Below, in pieces: positions 34,519 through 43,706 of a DNA stretch of 64,000 bases (positions within the stretch are counted from its first letter, which is position 1; each line of letters starts with the position of its first letter). The notes beneath the pieces were generated by a model. The model did not search any database and was not told the origin of the DNA. It saw only the letters and a program-made list of their open reading frames with translations. The stretch is from Halobellus ruber (GTDB lineage Archaea; Halobacteriota; Halobacteria; Halobacteriales; Haloferacaceae), in contig NZ_JACKXD010000007.1 in NCBI RefSeq assembly GCF_014212355.1, positions 91,494 to 155,493 on the forward strand, written 5' to 3'. The position numbers and the translations under genes are program-made.

Positions 34519-35116
34519 AGGAATCAACCGCCGAACGGAACCGCCGCCGTTCGTTGTCAGTTAGTTCACCGACTGTCGCCTGCGTCGTCGTCTCGGTCGC
34601 TGTCTCAATACCACGCATCGCCTCGCACAGGTGCCTGGCCGAAATCTCAACCCGGACCGCCTCTGGGTCGAGTTCGTCTCCGAGCCCTGCAGCGATATCC
34701 TGAGTCAGTCTCTCCTGGACAGTCAGTCGCCTGGACTGCCACCGAACGTATCGTGCGAGTTTCGATAACCCCACGACAGCCCCGTCAGGCCGGTACGCGA
34801 TGTGCGCGACACCGTGGTACGGGAGCAGATGGTGCTCACACAGGCTGTATACAGGAATCCCCGTCTTGATCACCACATCCACCGCGTCACCGCCAGTATC
34901 GAACGCACGCAACTCAGGTTTCGCACTCTCGCGCTCGCCTTCAGTCAGCGTCTCCAACGCAGCAGGGACCCGACGCTGCCACGTCTCTTTGAGCCCCTCA
35001 CGCTCCGGATCCTCACCCACTGCTTCCAACAACAGCCGCATCGCCCGCTGTACCTTCTCCTGATTGACCCCGCTTAGGTCATCCACACCGTCCGGGTGAT
35101 ACTGTTGCTCCGTCAT
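34511..35116 (-). CDS. folE: GTP cyclohydrolase I FolE
   Basis: A 201-residue type I GTP cyclohydrolase, the first step of 7-deazaguanine synthesis (GTP to 7,8-dihydroneopterin triphosphate). Key features are CEHHLLPYHG (zinc Cys/His), a QERLTQDIA motif and the second zinc Cys in ARHLCEAMRG. The Met at 35116 overlaps the queE stop, so translation is coupled. Many haloarchaea rely on MptA (type IB) instead, so a FolE inside a que operon supports dedicated supply. Confidence 0.92.
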   Translation of the reverse strand: MTEQQYHPDGVDDLSGVNQEKVQRAMRLLLEAVGEDPEREGLKETWQRRVPAALETLTEGERESAKPELRAFDTGGDAVDVVIKTGIPVYSLCEHHLLPYHGVAHIAYRPDGAVVGLSKLARYVRWQSRRLTVQERLTQDIAAGLGDELDPEAVRVEISARHLCEAMRGIETATETTTQATVGELTDNERRRFRSAVDSYE

Positions 35117-35889
35117 GTCCCTGGCGCGTCGTTCCACAGATCAACGTGCAACCGTGGGGTGTACCGATACCCGTACTCCATCGCCAACTCCGCCACCGCA
35201 TTCCGCCGCGCATCCAACGCCTCGCGCGTCATCCCTTCCGGCATCAACAACACCTCGTCGTTCGAGACTGTCGTTTCGGCTGCTGCACGAACCTGTTCCA
35301 CCACGTCCTCGATTTCAGGCATATCATCCACCCCGGTTACAACGAACTTCAATTGACTCTCATACGCATCAACCAGATCGGCGAGCGCATCCACATCGAT
35401 CCGACGCTGTTCGTGCCGCTCCGCCCACTCCCCCTCACCTTTCGGATCCCGTTCCGCTGTCGGTGTACTACTGGTGAGTTTCGGACTGATACTCGCCAAA
35501 TCAATTTGCGCGTCGCGGTAGATCGTTCCGTTTGTTTCCACCGTCGTGTGATAGCCCTGCTCCGCTAATTCGTCGAGAAGCCCGACGCTCTCCTCATACA
35601 TCATCGGTTCCCCACCCGTGAGCACGACGTGCTCAGCAGCCTCGAAGGAAGCCACCTCATCAACGATCTCGTCGATGGACAGCCACGCACCGGTCGGCTC
35701 CCACGAAGTGTGGTAGGAGTCACAGAACCAACACCGAAGATTACAGCCGGATATCCGAACGAACACCGATGGGGTGCCCGCCAGGGTTCCTTCCCCTTGT
35801 AGTGAGTAGAATACCTCATTGACCGGCAGCGCTGCCGCATCCGGCGGCGCGTCAGACCCGATGTCCGCAATATCACTTGCAACAGGCAT
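35113..35889 (-). CDS. queE: 7-carboxy-7-deazaguanine synthase QueE
   Basis: A 258-residue radical-SAM enzyme converting 6-carboxytetrahydropterin to 7-carboxy-7-deazaguanine. The [4Fe-4S] motif is CNLRCWFC (CxxxCxxC, about 50-57); other marks are FVRISGCN, the GGEPM glycine-rich SAM motif and the N-terminal YSLQGEG substrate segment. It overlaps queD and folE by a few bases on either side. Confidence 0.93.
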   Translation of the reverse strand: MPVASDIADIGSDAPPDAAALPVNEVFYSLQGEGTLAGTPSVFVRISGCNLRCWFCDSYHTSWEPTGAWLSIDEIVDEVASFEAAEHVVLTGGEPMMYEESVGLLDELAEQGYHTTVETNGTIYRDAQIDLASISPKLTSSTPTAERDPKGEGEWAERHEQRRIDVDALADLVDAYESQLKFVVTGVDDMPEIEDVVEQVRAAAETTVSNDEVLLMPEGMTREALDARRNAVAELAMEYGYRYTPRLHVDLWNDAPGT

Positions 35890-36350
35890 CAGTACGTCGC
35901 ACAGAGCTCGCCTGTTTCCCGAACAGTCGCTGACACGCTATTCACATTGTCCGGAAGAGCGTCCAAGAGTTTCCGTTCCAAAACAACCGACATCACTTCT
36001 GCAGTCGGTGGATGCTCAAGAACCACGAGCGCATCACCGTCTCCCGACGCTTCGAACGCCTCGATAAGCGGATCGCCTTCCTTTACCAGAAACTTGTGAT
36101 CCCACTCAGCAAGAATATCGGTAACAACTCCCTTATCAACGATCCAGCCCTCCTCGGTCAAGCTTCCTGAGACTTCAATAGTCACCTCGTAGTTGTGCCC
36201 GTGCGGCCGAGAGCACTTCCCATCGTGATGGAGAATTCGATGCCCTGCACTGATCCGAATCGGAGAATCACCACCGATCTGCAGGGTCCGCTCATTCATA
36301 CCTATATTGTGGGTATGACTCGAAGCCTCTCCCGATATTCTCTCAACCAT
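35889..36350 (-). CDS. queD: 6-carboxytetrahydropterin synthase QueD
   Basis: A 153-residue QueD/PTPS-fold enzyme. Zinc ligands are His in SAGHRILHHDGKC and PHGHNYE; catalytic Cys is the one in GKC. Start choice: a TATA-like CTTTATAAAAT on the minus strand (36373-36383) is about 27 bases before the start at 36350, favouring a leaderless 36350 start; the conserved part begins at the internal Met 36299 (MNERTLQIGG). First gene of the preQ0 operon. Confidence 0.92.
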   Translation of the reverse strand: MVERISGEASSHTHNIGMNERTLQIGGDSPIRISAGHRILHHDGKCSRPHGHNYEVTIEVSGSLTEEGWIVDKGVVTDILAEWDHKFLVKEGDPLIEAFEASGDGDALVVLEHPPTAEVMSVVLERKLLDALPDNVNSVSATVRETGELCATY

Positions 36351-36445
36351 ACTCAGGTATTACTTAGGGATTTTATAAAGGTATTCTTTGAGTGACTGTA
36401 GTCGTCGCGACGAGCAGGCAACAACGGTGAAAGATGGTACTGTAT

Positions 36446-37429
36446 TTATTCAGTCGAGACGACGCCTGTGTTATCCAGCAACTCCCCCTTCTCTGTACTG
36501 ATCGTGCTTCGAGCGACGTCAAAGACGTTTGCGAGGGCATCTAGCGTCGGACGCCTGTCCCACTCCACACACTCATATGCGGCGTGTAGTGCTCCTGCTG
36601 CCAGCGTTCTCGGTGAGGTTCCGCGATGGGCGCCGTCCCCGTGTATGTACGTTCGGAGGATCTCTTTGGCCCTGCGTTCGACACGCGTAGGAACGGAAAG
36701 TTCGGATACTGCCTTCGGGAGAAATGTTTCCGGGCGCTCCGGCGGAATGGTGATACCCAGTTCAGCCGTCAGTGCACCCCGAGCGACGCGAATCTGGTCG
36801 TCCGTAGCGCGGGAGACGTTGCGCAGTTCGCGGCCTGAGACGGGAATCCTCTGGGGACTTTGCCTAATGCTAGCGAGGAGACACGCGGTGACGAACCCCT
36901 CAACGGATCGACCCGTGATACTCCCGGCAGTCTTTGCTTTTCGGTAGAACCGTGCTGCCTCTTCCAGTTCCGGTGTGGGGACATCGAACGCAGCACCCAT
37001 ACGGCGAATTTCGCCGAGAGCGTAGTCGAGACGACACTGCTCTGCTGTCCGGCCGTGCGTCCACCCGGTGTTTCGGGATAGGCGGTGCTGGGGACTGGAT
37101 TGGGTGAGACCGGCCCCGCCGGTCTGGACGTCCGTTCCGAACCCGGTTCCCAGGCCTCGGTCGGCCCATAGGTTGGTCACCCGACTCCCAGTCCGTTTTC
37201 GGGCATCGTTGCCGTAATGTGGCCGTGGAGTGGTCGATAGTGGTCGGTCGGTCTGTACCAGGTGACACTCGGGACAGACCCGCTCGGACCGATCTGACTT
37301 AGGTATCTCGGCCCCGCATTCCCGGCAGGTGAGACAGTCCGGTGGTTTCTCGGCGGGTGTCTGCAGCACTGTCCAAAAAAGTCTGCTGGGAGGCGATTCG
37401 CCAGTCGAACTGCGAGTGTTAGCATACAT
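36446..37429 (-). CDS. tfb: transcription initiation factor IIB (TFB), second copy
   Basis: A 327-residue TFB with zinc ribbon CRECGAEIPKSDRSERVCPEC (about 36-56) and two cyclin repeats (about 125-215 and 225-320), the last ending RPTLDALANVFDVARSTISTEKGELL. It differs clearly from the TFB at 12953. Position between the preQ0 operon and the helicase operon suggests it may drive defence-island promoters. The N-terminal 35 residues before the ribbon are longer than usual; a later start is possible. Confidence 0.88.
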   Translation of the reverse strand: MYANTRSSTGESPPSRLFWTVLQTPAEKPPDCLTCRECGAEIPKSDRSERVCPECHLVQTDRPLSTTPRPHYGNDARKRTGSRVTNLWADRGLGTGFGTDVQTGGAGLTQSSPQHRLSRNTGWTHGRTAEQCRLDYALGEIRRMGAAFDVPTPELEEAARFYRKAKTAGSITGRSVEGFVTACLLASIRQSPQRIPVSGRELRNVSRATDDQIRVARGALTAELGITIPPERPETFLPKAVSELSVPTRVERRAKEILRTYIHGDGAHRGTSPRTLAAGALHAAYECVEWDRRPTLDALANVFDVARSTISTEKGELLDNTGVVSTE

Positions 37430-37900
37430 ACGTGTACGGTGATAACCGTGGAACCACCACGGCGACCGGAAACCGGTGCTCGGTGGACGCGGATTTTAGT
37501 CCGCGTACGACCTTGTCTCATATTTTGTATCACAGCGATATTAGTTCTGTGATTGGTCTGACGCTCTGTTTCCAGGATCTACCAGAGTGAATTACAGCGT
37601 CACATATAAACGAGAAACCGGTTCTACTCGATTCGAAAACCAGTCCGCAAGGACTGGTTGATCCCGGGTGGTTACGCCGAGATCGCCGCCGACCACTTAT
37701 CTGGAACTTTGGCCAGTTCCGGATAGCCCGGCCGACGGTAGTTTAGTCGGTTATCACCGTAGGCGCGCGATGCGCCGGGTGGAACTTCGGTTGGAGGGCG
37801 TATTAAGATTGTGAGTGGTTTCCATTCCGACGCACAGCCAGGATTCTGGGCGCTATCTTTAACACTCCTGTTAGAGATTGTAGTTAGTATATCATCCCAG
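37430..37900. other. divergent spacer between tfb and the defence operon
   Basis: Contains a perfect hairpin with GCAA loop (37638-37659), a smaller GGAACT/AGTTCC hairpin near 37709-37726, a GGCGC/GCGCC hairpin near 37762-37776, and no gene. The tfb promoter and the operon promoter must both lie here. Confidence 0.5.
37638..37659. repeat. 9-bp hairpin with GCAA (GNRA) loop
   Basis: AACCAGTCC-GCAA-GGACTGGTT, a perfect stem with a GNRA tetraloop. It could be part of a 5' leader or a palindromic operator between the divergent genes. Confidence 0.6.
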
Positions 37901-38944
37901 ATGGCTTCTGCGACAGATAGGTTTGAGACGGTTCTCGCGAGCGCACGTAAAAAACTCAACGACGCCCGCGAGGAGTACGAAGCGCTTGAGCGGACCGAAG
38001 CGGTCCCACAGCCGATAATTCAGAGTCTCGAAGGCTTCAAGCGGGAACTCAACGAACTGGACGACCGGTTGACGATAGATGACTCTGATATTGAACTCGC
38101 GGAGACGACAGCAGAAAGGATCACGGCGCTTTATCAGGTTCTCTCAGCGCTCAGTCATCGGCAGCGGGTCGTGGTTGAGGCTGACGTCGCGCGACTTGAT
38201 CATCAGCTTACGCTACTTGATCGACTCGACGACTCCTCAGAACCCGGCCAGAAGGCTGAACAGCAACATTCGATGTTATGTCGACTAGTCGAAAACGATC
38301 GTCACGACCGCGTTTACGGGAGCGATCGGTTGTCATTGGGTGGTGTCGAGCGACAACTCCGGACGGCTCGCTTCGAACGTCTGTCTGACGTCACTGACTC
38401 CGAGGCGACAGTGGCACTCCAGGAAGTTGCGTCGTCACTTCTGGAGGATATCCACCAATACCTCGCCAATCTGGGGGATGACAACGAGGATCGAACAGCA
38501 TTTGCAGCAGATTTAAAACGGGTGAAGGAACTCCTTTCGACGGTCGAAGAACACGACGACCGTGCACCGGAGTCTGCAGCGACCGCATTCGAGGGCTGCC
38601 TGATGCTCCACTACAGTATAGCTCGGGCGTACGCTGACCAGCAGATGACTGAAGCGCTCGCCGACACGGTTACCGAAACGGGACTTACTGTCGACATTGG
38701 TATAGAACGCTGTGTCTCACGGGGGGCAGCCGAAGATCTACTCGATGCGGTGGCTGCGGCTCTCGAAACCGAGACTGAGCAGTCGACTACGACACGCCTA
38801 CGGCAACTCTTGGTAAGACACGACGGGAGTGTCGAACGTACAGCCGCCGCGACAGAGTTCGACGTGGTGGACATCCTCGAACAGGTTATACAACTCTACT
38901 CTGACGGAGAAATCGCAGACATCACTATCGAGTTCAAGTTATGA
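37901..38944 (+). CDS. coiled-coil protein of the defence operon
   Basis: A 347-residue, all-helical acidic protein I do not recognise. Long heptad-rich helices (RFETVLASARKKLNDAREEYEALER; VVVEADVARLDHQLTLLDRLDD) suggest a coiled coil; the C-terminal part (about 300-345) resembles a small helix-turn-helix. Met at 37901 is chosen because the frame above it is hydrophobic and unlike the body. Its stop overlaps the helicase ATG (ATGA), placing it as the first gene of a four-gene coupled operon. It may bridge or regulate the helicase. Confidence 0.7.
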   Translation: MASATDRFETVLASARKKLNDAREEYEALERTEAVPQPIIQSLEGFKRELNELDDRLTIDDSDIELAETTAERITALYQVLSALSHRQRVVVEADVARLDHQLTLLDRLDDSSEPGQKAEQQHSMLCRLVENDRHDRVYGSDRLSLGGVERQLRTARFERLSDVTDSEATVALQEVASSLLEDIHQYLANLGDDNEDRTAFAADLKRVKELLSTVEEHDDRAPESAATAFEGCLMLHYSIARAYADQQMTEALADTVTETGLTVDIGIERCVSRGAAEDLLDAVAAALETETEQSTTTRLRQLLVRHDGSVERTAAATEFDVVDILEQVIQLYSDGEIADITIEFKL

Positions 38945-41649
38945 GTACAGGCGCAGCATCAGTCGACTTAGAGACGATAGATCGGGCGTGGGAGACGTTC
39001 GTAAACGTCGACTCGGTCTACGAAGACGTTGAGGACACGGTTCTCGAGGCAGTCACGGAAGTTTGCCAGCAGGAGATCAACGCGGGCAACTACGACGCGA
39101 CGGCCGCCCTTGATGGAGTCTATGCAGCGTTCGAGAACGACCATCTTGGCGGTGACAGCACGTTCGTAACCGAAGTCCTCCGGTCGGACGAACTCGTCGT
39201 TGACACGATGGAAATGGGGGAAGAACGAATTGCCCGGGAACTTTTCCACCGGCTGATCGAACATCTAGTTGACGACGGCCAACTCTTGTACGTCGGGACG
39301 CGTCAGGAGGTCCGGAGCCACGTCGCCGAGATGGCGCGGTACTTTGCGCTCGTTCGACAACGGCTCACCGACGAGACCGACTACCAGTTCACGCCGAACC
39401 TCGTCAAGATGATCAAGATGGCGTCGGCGGATCGGAAGCAGCCGATAATGGGAAGGGACGAGCCGGAAGCGGCACGGTTCAGACAGCCGATCAGGAAGAT
39501 CAACGAACGTGTGACCGAGGACTCGACCGAACCCGCGTGGGAACTGGACGATACGGTCGGGAGCGAGTGGCGTGATGTCGTCGGTGAGACGATGGAAACG
39601 ATGAGTGACTTCTTTGACAACGGACTCCCCGATGATTTCGACTCGCTGGCGGCATTCCAAGCTCGCGCGTTTCGTGACCTCTACCTGGACGCGATGACCA
39701 AGCACGCCGGCGACACGACCTCACACGTCGTTACGGCGAGCACCGGGGGTGGGAAGACCGAGGCGTTCCTCTTCCCGACGCTAGCGTATTGTCTTACTGC
39801 AGCGAAAGCCAACATCAGCGGGAACAAGGCACTCTTGACTTACCCGCGGCGCGACCTCTGTAACAACCAGTTTGAGCGGGCATTCGAGTATATCACCGAA
39901 CTGAACAGGATCGAGGACAGTCTGGACGCATCGTTCGAGGACGCTCCACTGACCATCAGCATCCAGCACAGTAGTCGGCGGAGTCTCACCCTCGACTGCC
40001 CCCACTGTGACGGCGAGTTATCCGTCCCGGAGGAGTACAAAAAGAAGAACTTCGAGTGTGACAACGATGCGTCACACACCGTCGAGTACGCGACAGTCGA
40101 CCGGTCTGCTGCCGCGGATGTCATCGTTACGACGCAGAATTCGCTGCACCGGCGAATGATGGACAACTACGGGCGCGAGGCCCTCTGGAAGAGCCCCTAT
40201 CCCACAAAGTTCCTCGTACTGGACGAGGTTCACATCTACACTGACCAGGCAGGAATGAACGTTTCGAACGTCGTACGCCGGTTCAAACAGGGACTGCGGC
40301 GGACGGCGCCACAGCAACAACCCACACTTGTCGCCTCTAGTGCGACGATCAACAACGCTGAGGACTTCACGCGACGGATCTTCGATACGGAGGATGCTGT
40401 CCGGATTTGTCCAACTCCCGACGAACAGGACACGCTGAGCCGCGAACACTTCGTCTTCGTCAAGGCCACCGACCCTCGAGAGGTCCGAGTCCCACTTGGA
40501 GAGTCTATGTACAAACCCGAGAATGAGTGGGACGATGTCAGCCAGAGCACGGCAACGAATCTCTCCTGTATGATCCAAGTCGCGTTCGCGTTCTTCCACA
40601 CAATGCGGAAGGAGAGAGCCGGTGATCGAGACGGATTAGAGGCGGACAAGAACCGCATCCTCGGGTTCGTCGACTCGATCGACTCGGTGAGTCGCCTGGG
40701 CGGCTACGTCCAAGAGGCCGAGGATAACGAGTTGTTCAAGTTTCGGATGCCGGACGCTCTGCTCGGGGAACGGGGGAACAACCCGGACTGTCCACGCGAC
40801 CTCTTCCGGGGGGCGACAGACGACCAGTTTGACGAGGCGGCGATCTGTGAATCTCAACCGCCCAACCCTAACGTCAATCCCTGTCCGGTGTATCAGGACG
40901 GCGAGTGCTGGTGGACGATGCAGGACCGTGCGATGGACCTCAAAGATATGACCGTCGCGATCCACAAAAGCGGGAGCACGCGGTACGCCGGATCAGACCA
41001 CTATGCTGGCGATGACTGGGATCAACTGATCACGACGAGTGCACTTGAAGTCGGGTTCGATCACGCCAGTATCATCGGCACGTTCCAGTACCGCGCTCCC
41101 CGGAACGTGCCCGGCTTCCTTCAGCGGAAGGGGCGTGGCGGCCGCGACGCCAACGACGAACCGATCACAGTCGTGGTCCTCGGGTCGACCCCCACCGATT
41201 CGTACTACTTCCACCACTCGAACTACCTCAGCGATCCCCGGGACAAACACCTGAGGATCCCACTGGATGAGAATAACCGGTTCATTCGCGCCGAACATAT
41301 GACGGCATCCGTTCTGGACTATTTCAACGTCGCCAACACTGTGGACGCTCAACGGCTGTTCAGCGGCACTCGGTCCACCACCGGCCCCGACATCGACTAT
41401 CTCCGACAGATGTTCGACGACCACCGGACGCAATTAGAACAGTGGCTTTCGGACACCTACAACGTCGACTCTGAGGAGGTAGAAACCGTCCTGTCACAGT
41501 TCGACTCGTATCTCGATTGCCTTGACGAAAAAATACTACCCGACAGCGGCGAAGTCTACTGGGAGTTCTTCGCCAGGATGGTCGAAGAAGATGGACAGAA
41601 GGCACTCGACGAGATCGATATGCTGCTCCGGAAGGTTGACGACCGATGA
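38941..41649 (+). CDS. DEAD/DEAH-box helicase of a Dpd/DISARM-like system
   Basis: A 902-residue superfamily 2 helicase. Motif I is ASTGGGKTEAF (about 260-270), motif II LDEVHIY, motif III SATIN, and motif VI QRKGRGGRD. A zinc-ribbon-like insert CPHCDGELSVPEEYKKKNFEC follows motif I. The first about 230 residues are a helical N-terminal domain. The layout resembles DpdJ and DrmA helicases of 7-deazaguanine and DISARM defence systems. It is coupled by ATGA overlaps to the genes on both sides, including a DUF1998/DrmB-like protein, the usual partner of such helicases. Expected role: sensing or unwinding foreign DNA. Confidence 0.85.
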   Translation: MSTGAASVDLETIDRAWETFVNVDSVYEDVEDTVLEAVTEVCQQEINAGNYDATAALDGVYAAFENDHLGGDSTFVTEVLRSDELVVDTMEMGEERIARELFHRLIEHLVDDGQLLYVGTRQEVRSHVAEMARYFALVRQRLTDETDYQFTPNLVKMIKMASADRKQPIMGRDEPEAARFRQPIRKINERVTEDSTEPAWELDDTVGSEWRDVVGETMETMSDFFDNGLPDDFDSLAAFQARAFRDLYLDAMTKHAGDTTSHVVTASTGGGKTEAFLFPTLAYCLTAAKANISGNKALLTYPRRDLCNNQFERAFEYITELNRIEDSLDASFEDAPLTISIQHSSRRSLTLDCPHCDGELSVPEEYKKKNFECDNDASHTVEYATVDRSAAADVIVTTQNSLHRRMMDNYGREALWKSPYPTKFLVLDEVHIYTDQAGMNVSNVVRRFKQGLRRTAPQQQPTLVASSATINNAEDFTRRIFDTEDAVRICPTPDEQDTLSREHFVFVKATDPREVRVPLGESMYKPENEWDDVSQSTATNLSCMIQVAFAFFHTMRKERAGDRDGLEADKNRILGFVDSIDSVSRLGGYVQEAEDNELFKFRMPDALLGERGNNPDCPRDLFRGATDDQFDEAAICESQPPNPNVNPCPVYQDGECWWTMQDRAMDLKDMTVAIHKSGSTRYAGSDHYAGDDWDQLITTSALEVGFDHASIIGTFQYRAPRNVPGFLQRKGRGGRDANDEPITVVVLGSTPTDSYYFHHSNYLSDPRDKHLRIPLDENNRFIRAEHMTASVLDYFNVANTVDAQRLFSGTRSTTGPDIDYLRQMFDDHRTQLEQWLSDTYNVDSEEVETVLSQFDSYLDCLDEKILPDSGEVYWEFFARMVEEDGQKALDEIDMLLRKVDDR

Positions 41650-43706
41650 CGGGAGGTGCAGAATCCAACGAGGAGGCGAACAGACTCCGTATCGCACGCC
41701 TCCAAGGGATCCGAAGCTACATTGAGGACGACGACTACGGGTACATCGATCTCGCCGGAATTTACGGAGCCGACCCGCAAGCCTCGAGCCCTTACGTCGT
41801 CGCTGGAACGTTCATCCCCGAAGAGATCGGCGGGTCAGTCACCGTTGTCGACGCTGACACCGACCCCGAAGAGACCCTAGCTCGGGAGAACCTGAACCAA
41901 ATGCTCAACAATTTCCTCCCGGGCGGGTACAAACAGCGGTGGGGTAACTTCGATCTGTGGCGCGGAAACTGGGGGCACGACTCGGACTGTGGCCACGCCG
42001 ACATCGCACCTATGTTCGAGTGGTCGGACTCGTATCCATTGACCGAACTCCTTGACTCGGCCGACGAAGTCGCGTATACAGAACTCTCGTTCGATACTGA
42101 CGACGTCCGCGTATACGAACCGCTCTCGATCAAGGTGACAAAAGAGAACAAGAACGACCCGTCGTACGTGTGGATTCCCAAGATGGGCATCCCGTGGATC
42201 GGCGATCCACCGTTCAACTCAGAATCACTGGCGTCGGACCCGACGACCAACTACCTGTGGTTCAAACATCCCCCAGAGGGGTTCGACGAGAAAGGAGAGA
42301 CCTACGACGGATCGGCCCTTATCAGCGGACTCTCGTTCGACGACGACCGGGAGTTCGTCCGCTGTTACTACGCGTCACTCCTGACACTATACCCACGTGG
42401 CAGTGACAGTACGCGCTCCGAAATCCTCCGGTACCGAAATGAGGCCGACGATACGACCGCCTTCGTTGCGAGCCGTGAGCGCAGCCAACTCCTGACGTTC
42501 GACTTGGATCGCGACACAGTCCGGGATCGCATCGAGACGGCACTAGTGGAGCATCCGCGGCTTGAGCGCGACCTACGATTCGCGATGCTTGAGTCTAACA
42601 TCTGGCAACGGCTCTTCTTCGACGAGGGTGCGATCGAACACGTGTTCGCCGTCAAGCCGCTTGTCGAGCACCTCCTGGGGGTCGACTACTGGCGTCGGGT
42701 CGTCGACGGGGACGAGATGGGCGTCTTCACGCTCTCGGGGACGAGTCTCGTGACGGAGATTGAGCGTCTCCTCCCGGACGATGCGACCCGCCACTTGCGC
42801 CTGTTAGGGCACGAGGGACGTGCTGTCTCAGGGGTCCAAGAGACGGTCGAAGAGAATCCGGGGCCGCTCGCCGAACTGCTCGCCCGATCCCGAAACCGGG
42901 AGTTCCTCGTCGACTTCGCCGAGCGGGTGCTCGTCCACTCCGCGGAGCACGCACTCTCAACGTGGTCGAATAACTTGACAGGGTCAGGCACTTCGTTCGA
43001 ACTATGGTACGATCTGAACTTCCAAGAAATGGAGGCTAGTTCCGCGAAGATATCTGTATACGACCCGATCCAGGGCGGCGCGGGGATCGCAAAAGAGGTC
43101 TACGAAACACTTCAGACCGACGCCCCGGCGGTGGGACCGGGCTTAGCGAGCCAGGGACTGTGCCACTCTGGGACGGCAGACCGATCGACTATCGACCTCC
43201 TTGCACAGTATCCTGACGGGTCACTATACGATGTCTATCGCAACGACCACGACCGATTCATTGAATTAGTCGAGGAGAAGGTTGCGGATCGCGTCGCTAA
43301 CCCCGACGCGTACTCGATGAAGGATTTAGTCTCACACGTCGAACAGCGCACTCAAAGCCTCTTCGAGACGCGGGAGATTGCGGCATTTTACTCGTACGTT
43401 GCAGCCGAGTACACAACGGTCGAAGAGCAAGTCGGACGGATCCCTCGCGTTGTCGACCTCGCGCTCCACCTCGATCGGCACGTTTTCACAGACCCACAAA
43501 TCAAGGCGACGTACGAGCGCTTCGCCGACGACTCCGGACGGCGAGATATTGCGGAACTCGGAGAGCGGCTCGGTGAACTGACGGTCCAGTGTATCACGGC
43601 CTGCCCGGACTGTTTGAAGACCGAACCCGGTCTTTGCCTCCACGGAACCGGTCAGCAGGAAGCAAAACTCAACAGAAGGCTACTCACGGCGGTATTCGAC
43701 CAATGA
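41646..43706 (+). CDS. DUF1998/DrmB-like protein
   Basis: A 686-residue protein with the DUF1998 hallmarks near the C terminus: DPIQGGAGIAKEVYE (about 478-492) and a four-Cys cluster CITACPDCLKTEPGLC (about 652-667). The N-terminal 450 residues have no helicase motifs. In DISARM (DrmB) and MrfAB-type systems DUF1998 proteins work with a helicase, and its Cys cluster binds zinc. Here it is coupled to the helicase before and the nuclease after it. An alternative name would be a Dpd-system partner; I cannot assign which. Confidence 0.78.
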   Translation: MTGGAESNEEANRLRIARLQGIRSYIEDDDYGYIDLAGIYGADPQASSPYVVAGTFIPEEIGGSVTVVDADTDPEETLARENLNQMLNNFLPGGYKQRWGNFDLWRGNWGHDSDCGHADIAPMFEWSDSYPLTELLDSADEVAYTELSFDTDDVRVYEPLSIKVTKENKNDPSYVWIPKMGIPWIGDPPFNSESLASDPTTNYLWFKHPPEGFDEKGETYDGSALISGLSFDDDREFVRCYYASLLTLYPRGSDSTRSEILRYRNEADDTTAFVASRERSQLLTFDLDRDTVRDRIETALVEHPRLERDLRFAMLESNIWQRLFFDEGAIEHVFAVKPLVEHLLGVDYWRRVVDGDEMGVFTLSGTSLVTEIERLLPDDATRHLRLLGHEGRAVSGVQETVEENPGPLAELLARSRNREFLVDFAERVLVHSAEHALSTWSNNLTGSGTSFELWYDLNFQEMEASSAKISVYDPIQGGAGIAKEVYETLQTDAPAVGPGLASQGLCHSGTADRSTIDLLAQYPDGSLYDVYRNDHDRFIELVEEKVADRVANPDAYSMKDLVSHVEQRTQSLFETREIAAFYSYVAAEYTTVEEQVGRIPRVVDLALHLDRHVFTDPQIKATYERFADDSGRRDIAELGERLGELTVQCITACPDCLKTEPGLCLHGTGQQEAKLNRRLLTAVFDQ

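Noticed and set aside
34511..35116. folE as part of folate or tetrahydromethanopterin synthesis
   Set aside because: It overlaps queE and queC in one operon, so 7-deazaguanine supply is the better reading.
37709..37776. GC-rich hairpins as a tRNA or riboswitch
   Set aside because: Only short isolated stems are present; they do not assemble into a known fold.
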